Both the position numbers and the translations under genes were made by a program. 64,000 nucleotides of DNA, taken from NCBI GenBank assembly GCA_035570055.1, contig DATMLM010000096.1:1-64000 (forward strand), written 5' to 3'. This DNA comes from DASRDS01 sp035570055 (lineage in GTDB: Bacteria; Gemmatimonadota; Gemmatimonadetes; Gemmatimonadales; Gemmatimonadaceae). This document shows, piece by piece, positions 1-7,765 of this stretch (its first letter is position 1; each line of letters begins with the position of its first letter). A model generated the notes under the pieces. That model saw only the letters and a list, made by a program, of their open reading frames with translations, was not told the origin of the DNA and searched no databases.

Positions 1-544
1 AGGGAATAAAGACGGTCGTCCTGGTCTCTCCGGTGGTCTTCTCGATGAATTGAATTTGCATAGACGGCGCGGCCGTGCCAGTCAGCTCGACGTGAGACGA
101 GCGCGGCTGAATGCCGTCCGCCAAGTTCAAGGGTTCGAATGCGTAGGTTTCCTGCGACTTACGGTATCCGATCAGTCCCGCGACCGTGCCGACTACGATT
201 CCAACCAGCGCAACGATCAGCAATCCCCGGGTTCCAATCTGCGGTTTGGCAACGTTGGGCGCCGGGGCCCGGGGCGCCGCGATTTTTGCCGGCGCGCCGC
301 GCACCAGGCGTAGCGCTCGTTCCGCCGCGACGGCGACGAGCATCCCCCCGAACAGCAGCGCGAAGAACGCCGCTATGAACGTGTACCCGGCGTAATAGCC
401 GCCGAAATGCGCCATTTCGAATTCGGCCAACCAGCGGTACAGCCCGGAATAGGTAATCCAGCCGTACATCGGATAGCCGAAAACACAGGCGAAATACACA
501 ATGATGACGGCCTGGTTCACGCGCGTACGGCGGTTTCCGCTCAT
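1..544 (-). CDS. Multi-pass membrane protein, 3' end beyond window
   Basis: An open frame runs on the minus strand from the ATG at 544-542 to the window edge without a stop, giving 181 codons of a longer protein. The N-terminus is MSGNRRTRVNQ, followed by hydrophobic segments at about residues 12-34 and 48-75, an Ala/Pro-rich basic stretch (about 80-105), and a third hydrophobic segment at about 107-128 containing GLLIVALVGIVVGTVAG. The visible end (about 130-181) is polar and probably lies outside the membrane. An AGGG lies about 9 nt upstream of the start. The gene is divergent from the phosphotriesterase-like gene. I do not recognise the family and infer only that it is an inner-membrane protein. 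Overlapping plus-strand frames have no membrane or family signature. Confidence 0.7.
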   Translation of the reverse strand, partial: MSGNRRTRVNQAVIIVYFACVFGYPMYGWITYSGLYRWLAEFEMAHFGGYYAGYTFIAAFFALLFGGMLVAVAAERALRLVRGAPAKIAAPRAPAPNVAKPQIGTRGLLIVALVGIVVGTVAGLIGYRKSQETYAFEPLNLADGIQPRSSHVELTGTAAPSMQIQFIEKTTGETRTTVFIP

Positions 545-644
545 TGTCACACCCTGGAGAAGTGGATGCGTAGGTTGCGCTCTCCAACACAGGATAGCAC
601 CGGCAGATCACCTCACGGGTTGACACCCGGGCCTCACCGATCTC

Positions 645-661
645 GTATACTGGTCGTATAC
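645..661 (+). promoter_or_regulatory. GTATAC-N5-GTATAC element upstream of the PTE-like gene
   Basis: Two GTATAC palindromes lie 11 bp apart, start to start (645-650 and 656-661), 17 bp before the next start codon. The 13-mer GGTCGTATACAAC at 652-664 recurs exactly at 2135-2147 before the tricorn-type protease. A TTGACA at 620-625 followed by TATACT at 646-651 could be a promoter, but its 20-bp spacer is long. GntR-family operators often contain GTATAC cores, so a repressor site overlapping the promoter is plausible; this is inference. Confidence 0.45.
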
Positions 662-678
662 AACATCGGAGCATTGCG

Positions 679-1749
679 ATGGGGAGTCGCCGGGAGTTTC
701 TCGCGCAGGTCGCTGGTGCCAGCGTTGCAGCGGCGGCGCAACGGTCTCTCAGGGAAAAAGCGTCGTCCATTGGGCGACGGCCTGGTGGCGTTCAGACGGT
801 CCTAGGGCCGATCGATGCCGATCAACTCGGCTTCACCTTGCCGCACGAGCACATGTGCGCCAGCTCGGCGGGGTTCTTGGAAATATGGCCGGAGTTCTTC
901 GGGGGCCGGCCCACGTTCGTGAGCAAGGTGGTGGCGAAACTCAAGGCGGCGAAGGCCGAGGGCGTGGACACCGTTGTCGACGTCACACCCGCCGACATTG
1001 GTCGCGACATTCGTCTCCTGGAAGAGGTGTCGCGAAAGTCCGGCGTGCATATCATCGCCTGCACCGGCCATTGGCTCTACCCATCGTTGTCCATGCAGGC
1101 CCGGACGACGGAAGAGCTCACGGACTTCTTCGTGCTGGAGATCCAGCGGGGCATATCCGGCACGGACATCAAGCCGGGCGTCATCAAGGTCGCGACGGAT
1201 CACGAGGGGGTGACTCCGTTCATCGAGCGTGCACTGAGAGCCGCGGCGCGGGCCAGCAAAGCGACCGGCGTGCCGGTGACCACGCATACCTATGCCGCCG
1301 ATCGCATCGGCGAAAAGCAGGCTGACATTTTCGAAGCCGAGGGATTGGACCCCGCCAAGGTGTGCTTGGGGCATTGCGACGATACGGACGATATGCAGTA
1401 TCTCACGGGCCTCGTGAAACGCGGCTATACGATCGGCATGGACCACCTCCCGTGGGGTGTGCACACGACGCAAGGCTCCGGTCCGCCCATCTTGTCATGG
1501 CAACAACGCGCGGATTGCCTCAAGCGGCTCGTCGACGCGGGCTACACCAACAAGATCTTCCTGTCGAATGACTGGTACTTCGGCATCTCCATCGCCCGCA
1601 CCGGGACCATGGAGGCCAAGGAGAAGGAGAATCCCGATGGCCTGCTGTTCAACACGCGGAAGACGATTCCGTACCTGAAGCAGATCGGGGTCACGGATCA
1701 AGCGATCCGGACGATCACCGTCGACAATCCTCGCCACTTCTTCGGGTAG
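679..1749 (+). CDS. Tat-exported phosphotriesterase-family metallohydrolase
   Basis: A 356-residue protein of the amidohydrolase superfamily, phosphotriesterase/PTE-like lactonase branch. The metal ligands of the family are all visible: H56-E-H58, the bridging lysine K170 in GVIKVAT, H203 in TTHTYA, H232 in GHCDDTDD and D298 in SNDWYF. A binuclear-metal hydrolase acting on lactones, esters or phosphotriesters is therefore expected; the substrate cannot be read from sequence. The N-terminus SRREFLAQ followed by an Ala-rich stretch is a twin-arginine signal, so the folded enzyme probably goes to the periplasm. The ATG at 679 has GGAG about 8 nt upstream. The GTATAC element just before the gene is shared with the protease gene at 2185. 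Confidence 0.88.
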   Translation: MGSRREFLAQVAGASVAAAAQRSLREKASSIGRRPGGVQTVLGPIDADQLGFTLPHEHMCASSAGFLEIWPEFFGGRPTFVSKVVAKLKAAKAEGVDTVVDVTPADIGRDIRLLEEVSRKSGVHIIACTGHWLYPSLSMQARTTEELTDFFVLEIQRGISGTDIKPGVIKVATDHEGVTPFIERALRAAARASKATGVPVTTHTYAADRIGEKQADIFEAEGLDPAKVCLGHCDDTDDMQYLTGLVKRGYTIGMDHLPWGVHTTQGSGPPILSWQQRADCLKRLVDAGYTNKIFLSNDWYFGISIARTGTMEAKEKENPDGLLFNTRKTIPYLKQIGVTDQAIRTITVDNPRHFFG

Positions 1750-1809
1750 CGCGCGGAGTGAGAACAATCGGCTGGTCCTTTCGTTGTTCTGATAACGGAG
1801 GGACAACGC

Positions 1810-2058
1810 ATGTCGATCGGTAGCCGTTCGCCAATGGTCCACACACAACTCGCCCAGCACCAGCTCGCGCAGGCGATGGTCACGCGCCAAGTGGCGCGGT
1901 CCGTGGTCATCACGTTCGCGTCGGGCGGCCAGGTGAGGCTGGCGAACGCCACGATCACCCAAACACTGCCAGGCGCGAATGGCGCCGGCACCATTCAGAT
2001 CACGTATCAGGGTGGCACTACGGCGCCGCACACCGGCACGGACAGCTGGGACAGCTGA
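1810..2058 (+). CDS. Small protein of unknown function (82 aa)
   Basis: An 82-residue frame with a strong ribosome binding site (GGAGGG, 8 nt before the ATG). The N-terminal third is Gln/His-rich and polar; residues about 28-67 look like beta-strand repeats (RSVVITFASGG, ANATITQTLPG, TIQITYQGG). There is no signal peptide, Cys pair or recognised domain. It lies 60 bp after the PTE-like gene. That gap contains a 7-bp inverted repeat (AGAACAA at 1761-1767, TTGTTCT at 1784-1790), which could be a weak terminator or an operator. It may be a genuine small gene or the tail of a larger decayed one; the ribosome binding site favours a real gene. Confidence 0.5.
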   Translation: MSIGSRSPMVHTQLAQHQLAQAMVTRQVARSVVITFASGGQVRLANATITQTLPGANGAGTIQITYQGGTTAPHTGTDSWDS

Positions 2059-2126
2059 GGTTCCCAAGCGGGGCCCTGACGGCGATGGACGGGCGCTGAC
2101 CGATCCCCAGGCCTGAAACCTGGGCC

Positions 2127-2155
2127 TTGCCGAGGTCGTATACAACCTGTATACA
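2127..2155 (+). promoter_or_regulatory. Promoter with GTATAC operator before the tricorn-type protease
   Basis: TTGCCG (2127-2132), a 17-bp spacer and TATACA (2150-2155) make a plausible sigma-70 promoter. GTATAC occurs at 2138-2143 and again at 2149-2154, the same 11-bp step as at 645-661, and the 13-mer at 2135-2147 is identical to that at 652-664. The second GTATAC overlaps the -10 box, so a bound protein would block polymerase. The regulator is unknown. Confidence 0.5.
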
Positions 2156-2184
2156 CTGTGGTGCCGACCTCCCGGGGATCCGTC

Positions 2185-5100
2185 ATGCCTGTTCGATCGT
2201 TCGTCTGCGGCGTACTCGCGATCGCGCTGAGCGTCGCCTCTGCCATGGCCCAAGGCACGCGCCTGCTCCGTCATCCCACCGTCAGCCACGACATGGTGGC
2301 GTTCGAGTATGGCGGTGACCTGTGGGTTGTCCCGCGCACGGGCGGTGATGCACGCCGTCTCACCGCGACGCCATCGCTGGAGACGGACCCCTATTTCTCG
2401 CCGGACGGCTCACAGATCGCGTACACCGCGACGGTCGCCGGCAACACCGACGTCTATGTGATCCCGGTGACCGGTGGGGAGCCGAAGCGGCTCACCTACC
2501 ATCCCGCAGTCGACGCTGTCCGCGGGTGGACGCCCGATGGCAAGCGGGTGGTCTTCGCCTCGAGTCGCGGAACCGTCCCCACGCCCGGCACCAACTCGTT
2601 CTTCCGCCTCTGGACCGTGGGTGTCGATGGCGACATGCCCCAAATGCTTCCCATGCCGCGTGCGTACGCTGGCAGCCTCTCGCCGGACGGCAAGCGCATG
2701 GCCTACCAGGATCACCCCGTCCAGATGTTCGCGGCCATGTGGGCCGAGAATCAGAGCAGTCAGTGGCGGCGCTATCGCGGCGGTCGCACGCAGCAGATCC
2801 GCATCATGAACCTGGCCGACTACTCCGAGGACCAGATACCGGGCGCCGGCAGCAACAACACCGATCCGATGTGGGTCGGCAATACCGTCTACTTTCTGTC
2901 CGACCGCGACAACACGGTCAATCTCGTGTCGTACAACCTGGACACGAAGCAGGTCACGCCGCTCACGCACCATCGCGACTTCGACATCAAGGCCGCGGCG
3001 GCGACGTCCGACGCCATCGTCTACGAGCAGGCTGGTACGATCCACCTCGTGGATCTCAAGTCCGGCCAATCGCGCGACCTCGACATTCACGTCGCCGGCG
3101 ACTTCCCATGGGCAGAGCCGCAGTTGCGCAAAGTGAGCAACCTGATCGCGGACAATGCCTCGCTGTCACCGACCGGTGTCCGCGCGGCGTTCGAGGCGCG
3201 CGGCGACATCTTCACGCTGACCGCCGATGGTCAGTATCGCAATCTCACGCAGAGCTCCGGCGTGCACGATCGGAGCCCGGCGTGGTCGCCGGACGGCGCA
3301 CACATCGCGTGGCTCTCCGATACACAAGACGAGTACCAACTGATGATCGGCGATCAGATCGGCGCGTCGGCGCCGCGCGCGATCTCGTTGCCATCGACGG
3401 CGTTCTTCGCTTCTCCCGTGTGGTCGCCGGACTCGAAGCATCTGCTGCTCGAGGACAACAATAAGAATCTGTGGAACGTCGACATCGCCAGCGGGCACTT
3501 CACGCGCATCGATACGGACACCTATGACGATCCCGGGCGCGGCCTCGACGCGACGTGGTCTCCGGACTCTCGCTGGATCGCCTACTCGAAGTCACTCGAC
3601 AGTCACATGCGGGCGATCTTCGTGTACTCGGTCGCAACCGACAAGGCGACGCAGGTGACGGACCGCATGGCCGACGCGATCTCGCCCGCGTTCGACGCAA
3701 ATGGGAAGTATCTCTACTTCCTGGCGAGCACAAATCTGGCGTTCGCGGCCGGGTGGCTGGATATGAGCGCCGAGGAGCAAAAGGTCAAACGGAGCGTCTA
3801 TCTTCTCGTGCTCGGCACGAACGACGCATCGCCGTTCTTGCCTGTGTCAGCCGACGAACCGATGACAAACGACACGACGAAATCCGGCGCGGCCCGCGTG
3901 GATCTCGACGGCAGTCCGCAACGGATCGTGGCGGTTCCGCTGCCGCCGGCAGAGTACACGAGCGTCGTCGCGGCCGCGGCCGGAACGTTCTTCTATACTG
4001 AGGGTGCCGAGAGTCAGCATCTGTGGCTCTATCGCCTGGCCGACAAGAAGCCCACGTCGTTGATCGAGGGCATCAGCTCCTTCGACGTCTCGGCCGATAA
4101 GAAGAAGCTGCTGTACCACGCCGGCGACCATTGGGGCATCATCCCCGCCGACCAACCGGCGAAGGTCGGCGACGGCGCGCTCGATGTCGACCAACTCGAG
4201 ATGGTCGTGGACCCGAAGGCCGAGTGGGCGGAAGAGTTCCACGACGCGTGGCGGACGGAGCGCGAGTTCTTCTACGATGCCAAGATGCATGGCAACAACT
4301 GGCAGGCGATCTACGACAAGTACAAGGTGTTCGTGCCGTACATCGAGCACCGCGCCGATCTCGGGTATCTCATTGCGATGGTCGGCGGGGAGCTGACGGT
4401 GGGCCACTCATACTTGGAAGGCCCTGGCGATGTGCCCGACACCGCGCACGTGGCGGTCGGCGTGCTCGGCGCCGACTACGCCGTCGATCGCGGATACTAT
4501 CGTATTCAGAAGATCTACAGCACTGGCCAGTGGAACCCGTCGCTGCAAGCACCGCTCGCCGTCCCGGGGCTCAAGGTCGCGGAGGGCGACTACATCCTGG
4601 CGGTGAACGGCCGCGCCGTTGCGGCGCCGGCCAACCTGTACCGCTTCTTCGAAGGCACGGCGAACCGTCAGACGACGCTGCGTGTCAACAGCGCGCCCGG
4701 TCTTCAGGGCTCGTGGCTCGTGACCGTCGTGCCGATCGAGGACGACGAGCCGCTCCGCACCGCGGCGTGGATCGAAACCAATCGGCTGCTTGTCGACAAG
4801 CTGTCGGGCGGCCGGCTGGGGTATGTGTGGCTGCCGAATACGGCGGGCGGCGGCTACACGTCGTTCAAGCGGATGTACTTTCCGCAGATCGACAAGGACG
4901 GCATGATCATCGATGAGCGCTACAATCAAGGCGGCGAGATCGCCGACTACATCGTCGACGCGCTGAACCGGCCGGTCGTCGGCTACTTCGCCGAGCGGGC
5001 GGGGAAGCCGATCACGATGCCGATGATGACGGCGCCCGGCCCCAAGGTCATGGTCGTCAACGAGTCGGCGGGTTCCGGTGGCGACGCGCTGCCCTACTAC

Positions 5101-5427
5101 TTCCGCGCGATGAAGCTCGGGCCGCTGGTGGGCACGCGGACGTGGGGTGGATTGGTGGGGACGCTTCTCGTGCCGCCGGTGACCGATCAGGGCGGCATCA
5201 CCGCGCCGAATCTGGCGTTCTATAACACGGAAGGAAAATGGGGGATCGAGAACGAGGGGATCACGCCGGATATCGAGGTCGAGAACACACCGGCCGAGGT
5301 GATCAAAGGTCACGACCCGCAGCTGGAGCGTGCGGTGGCTGAAGCGCTGAGGCTCCTGAACGAGCATCCCGTGCATCGGGTTCCGCGTCCGGCGCCGATC
5401 GACCGCGTCACGGTCTCATCGCAGTAG
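2185..5427 (+). CDS. Tricorn-type S41 serine protease with PD40 propeller and PDZ domain
   Basis: A 1080-residue exported protease. It starts with a signal peptide (MPVRSFVCGVLAIALSVASA, then MAQ). WD40-like PD40 blades follow to about residue 590 (repeated SPDG / WSPDS motifs), then a second propeller-like part, a PDZ domain (about 760-860, GLKVAEGDYILAVNGRAV) and the S41 catalytic domain. Family catalytic residues line up with Thermoplasma tricorn: H741 in VGHSYLEG, nucleophile S964 in NESAGSGGD, and E1024 in IENEGITPD. Tricorn degrades peptides in the cytoplasm, but the signal peptide here implies periplasmic peptide degradation. I chose ATG 2185 over the in-frame GTG at 2158 because it places the signal peptide at the N-terminus and has GGGGA upstream. 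The DUF4097-like gene follows after 7 nt. Confidence 0.92.
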   Translation: MPVRSFVCGVLAIALSVASAMAQGTRLLRHPTVSHDMVAFEYGGDLWVVPRTGGDARRLTATPSLETDPYFSPDGSQIAYTATVAGNTDVYVIPVTGGEPKRLTYHPAVDAVRGWTPDGKRVVFASSRGTVPTPGTNSFFRLWTVGVDGDMPQMLPMPRAYAGSLSPDGKRMAYQDHPVQMFAAMWAENQSSQWRRYRGGRTQQIRIMNLADYSEDQIPGAGSNNTDPMWVGNTVYFLSDRDNTVNLVSYNLDTKQVTPLTHHRDFDIKAAAATSDAIVYEQAGTIHLVDLKSGQSRDLDIHVAGDFPWAEPQLRKVSNLIADNASLSPTGVRAAFEARGDIFTLTADGQYRNLTQSSGVHDRSPAWSPDGAHIAWLSDTQDEYQLMIGDQIGASAPRAISLPSTAFFASPVWSPDSKHLLLEDNNKNLWNVDIASGHFTRIDTDTYDDPGRGLDATWSPDSRWIAYSKSLDSHMRAIFVYSVATDKATQVTDRMADAISPAFDANGKYLYFLASTNLAFAAGWLDMSAEEQKVKRSVYLLVLGTNDASPFLPVSADEPMTNDTTKSGAARVDLDGSPQRIVAVPLPPAEYTSVVAAAAGTFFYTEGAESQHLWLYRLADKKPTSLIEGISSFDVSADKKKLLYHAGDHWGIIPADQPAKVGDGALDVDQLEMVVDPKAEWAEEFHDAWRTEREFFYDAKMHGNNWQAIYDKYKVFVPYIEHRADLGYLIAMVGGELTVGHSYLEGPGDVPDTAHVAVGVLGADYAVDRGYYRIQKIYSTGQWNPSLQAPLAVPGLKVAEGDYILAVNGRAVAAPANLYRFFEGTANRQTTLRVNSAPGLQGSWLVTVVPIEDDEPLRTAAWIETNRLLVDKLSGGRLGYVWLPNTAGGGYTSFKRMYFPQIDKDGMIIDERYNQGGEIADYIVDALNRPVVGYFAERAGKPITMPMMTAPGPKVMVVNESAGSGGDALPYYFRAMKLGPLVGTRTWGGLVGTLLVPPVTDQGGITAPNLAFYNTEGKWGIENEGITPDIEVENTPAEVIKGHDPQLERAVAEALRLLNEHPVHRVPRPAPIDRVTVSSQ

Positions 5428-5434
5428 AAATATT

Positions 5435-6316
5435 ATGCAACGAATAGCGGTCATTGCCGTGGCGATCGTGCTAGCTGCCTCGGCCGGCGGCGCCCAGGAG
5501 CCAGTCGATGCAGCCACGTTCGACTGGAGCGGCACGGTGACGCCCGGCGCGACGGTCCGCCTCGACGTCGGAGACGGAGACGTTCGGGTTACCGCGTCGG
5601 CGGACGACCACATGACCGTGCACGGGGAGCGCCGTCATGGCGGACAGTTATTCCAAGCCGTGACCGAAGGCAACAGTGTCACGGTCTGCGTCTTCCGGCG
5701 CGGCAGCCGATGCACCATCGATGGCGTGCATGGACACTTCTATATCCCCACCCCGGGGATACATCGGTCAAACGCTGATCTCACGGTAGCCCTTCCGCCG
5801 GGAGCGATATTGTTCGCTCACACGAGCGATGGCACCATCGAGATCCGTGGCGCTGGAGCGGGAGTCACCGCCGAGAGCGGCGACGGGGACATTCGCATTG
5901 CCGAATCGAGCGGCGCCATACATGCGCACACGAGCGACGGGAAGATCCGGATCGACACCATTCTCGGTTCCGTGTATGCTCGCTCGGGCGATGGGCGCGT
6001 ATTTGTGACGAATGCCACGGGGTCGGTCGAAGCGTCGACGGGCGACGGCGATGTCGAGGTGCGGCTCGCCGCCGTCGATACGGCGCAGCGGATCAAGGTG
6101 CATACGGGCAGCGGCGCCGTGACCGTCTATCTACCGGCGAGCTTTGCCGGCGATGTCGATGCGCGCACGAGCGACGGGAAGATCGAGAGCGAGGTGTCGC
6201 TCCCCATCAGCGGGCGCGTGGATCCGCGGCACATCCGCGCCACGCTCGGGACGAACGGCGTCGCGCGGCTGGACATCGATTCCAGCGACGGCGACATCCA
6301 CCTGAAAAGACTCTAG
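5435..6316 (+). CDS. Secreted DUF4097-like beta-repeat protein
   Basis: A 293-residue protein with a signal peptide (MQRIAVIAVAIVLAASAGGAQ). The remainder is a repetitive beta-solenoid-like sequence: short strands alternate with GDGDV, TSDGTIEIRG, SGDGDIRI, TSDGKIRI and SGDGRVFV motifs, the pattern of DUF4097 'putative adhesin' proteins. It begins 7 nt after the protease stop with no clear Shine-Dalgarno, so translation is probably coupled to the protease. An exported protein working beside the protease is plausible, but no activity can be assigned. Its TAG stop abuts the stop of the convergent efflux operon (TAGCTA at 6314-6319). Confidence 0.8.
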   Translation: MQRIAVIAVAIVLAASAGGAQEPVDAATFDWSGTVTPGATVRLDVGDGDVRVTASADDHMTVHGERRHGGQLFQAVTEGNSVTVCVFRRGSRCTIDGVHGHFYIPTPGIHRSNADLTVALPPGAILFAHTSDGTIEIRGAGAGVTAESGDGDIRIAESSGAIHAHTSDGKIRIDTILGSVYARSGDGRVFVTNATGSVEASTGDGDVEVRLAAVDTAQRIKVHTGSGAVTVYLPASFAGDVDARTSDGKIESEVSLPISGRVDPRHIRATLGTNGVARLDIDSSDGDIHLKRL

Positions 6317-7765
6317 CTACTGGGCCGCGAGTCTCGACACGTCCCATCCGCCGCCGAGCGCTTGGATCAGCTGGACGGCGGCGACCATCTCGGAGACGCG
6401 CAGCGTCACATCAGTTTGCTGGTCGCTCAGGAGCGTCGTCTGGGCCGTGATGACGTTGAGGTACGGGTCGAGGCCAGTCTTGTACCGGGTCGTGGCGACG
6501 TTGACGAAGCGCTGGGCGGCGGCGACGGCCGAATCCTGCTGGGTCAGTTGGTCGGACGTGATGCGCAACGTCGACACGCCATCTTCCACCTGCTGAAATG
6601 CCGTCAGCACGGTCTGGCGGTACGCCGCGACGTCGCCCTCGTACTGGGCGCGGAATTGCGCGACGGTCGCGCTGCGCTGCCCGCCATCGAACAAGAGCTC
6701 GGACGCCGAGGCGCCGAGTGACCAGATGAGCGCGGGGAGCGTGAACAGCTTGCTCAGGATCGATGATTGAACGCCGACGCTGCCGGTCAGGCTCACTGAA
6801 GGAAAGAACGCCGCTTTCTGGACGCCGATGAGCGCGTTGGCCTGCGCGATCGTCCGCTCGGAGGCGGCGATGTCCGGGCGGCGCTGGAGCAGCTGCGACG
6901 GAACGCCAACGGGGATCGGCGGCGGCTGTGTGTTGAGCATGCGGACGGGCATGGCGAACGACGAGGCTGGCGTGCCGATCAACGTCGCGATCGCGTGTTC
7001 GAATATCGCCCGGTTCGTCGCGATGCCGACCGCCGTCGCCTCCGTGTTGCGCAGCGTCACGTCCGCCTGGTCGACGGCCTCCTGGCTGTCGATCCCGTTC
7101 TGGTAGAGATTCTTGGTCAGATCGAGATTTTGGCGGTCTGCGTCGATCGTGCGGTTAAAGAGATCCTGTAACGCGTCCTGCCCGCGGAGCTGAAAGTAGA
7201 GCTCCGCGAGACTCGCCTGTTCGGCGAGCCGTTCGTTCTCGAGGTCCGCGGCGCTGACTTGGGCCGCGTATTGCGCCGCGCGGACGGTATTGCGGACGCG
7301 ATCGAAGAGATCGGGCGCCCATGACGCGTCGAGTGGCAGCGAATAGAAGTTGGTCGGGGCGGCGCTCCCACCACCAGCGGTCCCAGCGACGCCACTGTGC
7401 GCCGTGGCCGCCCCACTCCCCTCGCCGCTCCGGGTGTACGTTGGCGATGTCGAGACGGTCGGGAAGTAGCCCGCTCGTGCGCCGCGCACTTCGGCGCGCG
7501 CCGCCATGAAGTTCTGGAACGCTATGGCGATGTTCTGGTTGTTGATGTTGAGCAGATCCTCGAGCGAATCGAGCTCCGGCTCGTTGAACATCTCCCACCA
7601 TTTCCCTTTGATCACCGAATCTTGCGGCTGCGCGACCTGCCAGATCCCGGCCGTTTCCTTGTAGCCCTCGGGCGCCGGCGTCGCCGGCACGTCGTAATGC
7701 GGCGCGAGGTTGCAGCCGGTGACCATCAGCAGGGCGGCGACCACGGACAGGCGAGCGGTGTTCAC
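6317..7765 (-). CDS. NodT-family outer-membrane efflux lipoprotein (TolC-like)
   Basis: Outer-membrane factor of the efflux operon, 482 residues, the usual length for NodT/OprM proteins. The GTG at 7765-7763 gives MNTARLSVVAALLMVTGC, a signal sequence ending in the lipobox VTGC, so the mature protein is lipid-anchored. Two OEP repeats follow; FYSLPLDASWAPDLFDRVR and LLQRRPDIAASERTIAQAN are typical. The open frame continues far upstream inside the permease gene, but that extension is a shadow. GTG overlaps the TGA of the upstream permease by 4 nt (GTGA), indicating coupled translation. It should form the trimeric outer-membrane duct for the RND pump. Confidence 0.93.
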   Translation of the reverse strand: MNTARLSVVAALLMVTGCNLAPHYDVPATPAPEGYKETAGIWQVAQPQDSVIKGKWWEMFNEPELDSLEDLLNINNQNIAIAFQNFMAARAEVRGARAGYFPTVSTSPTYTRSGEGSGAATAHSGVAGTAGGGSAAPTNFYSLPLDASWAPDLFDRVRNTVRAAQYAAQVSAADLENERLAEQASLAELYFQLRGQDALQDLFNRTIDADRQNLDLTKNLYQNGIDSQEAVDQADVTLRNTEATAVGIATNRAIFEHAIATLIGTPASSFAMPVRMLNTQPPPIPVGVPSQLLQRRPDIAASERTIAQANALIGVQKAAFFPSVSLTGSVGVQSSILSKLFTLPALIWSLGASASELLFDGGQRSATVAQFRAQYEGDVAAYRQTVLTAFQQVEDGVSTLRITSDQLTQQDSAVAAAQRFVNVATTRYKTGLDPYLNVITAQTTLLSDQQTDVTLRVSEMVAAVQLIQALGGGWDVSRLAAQ

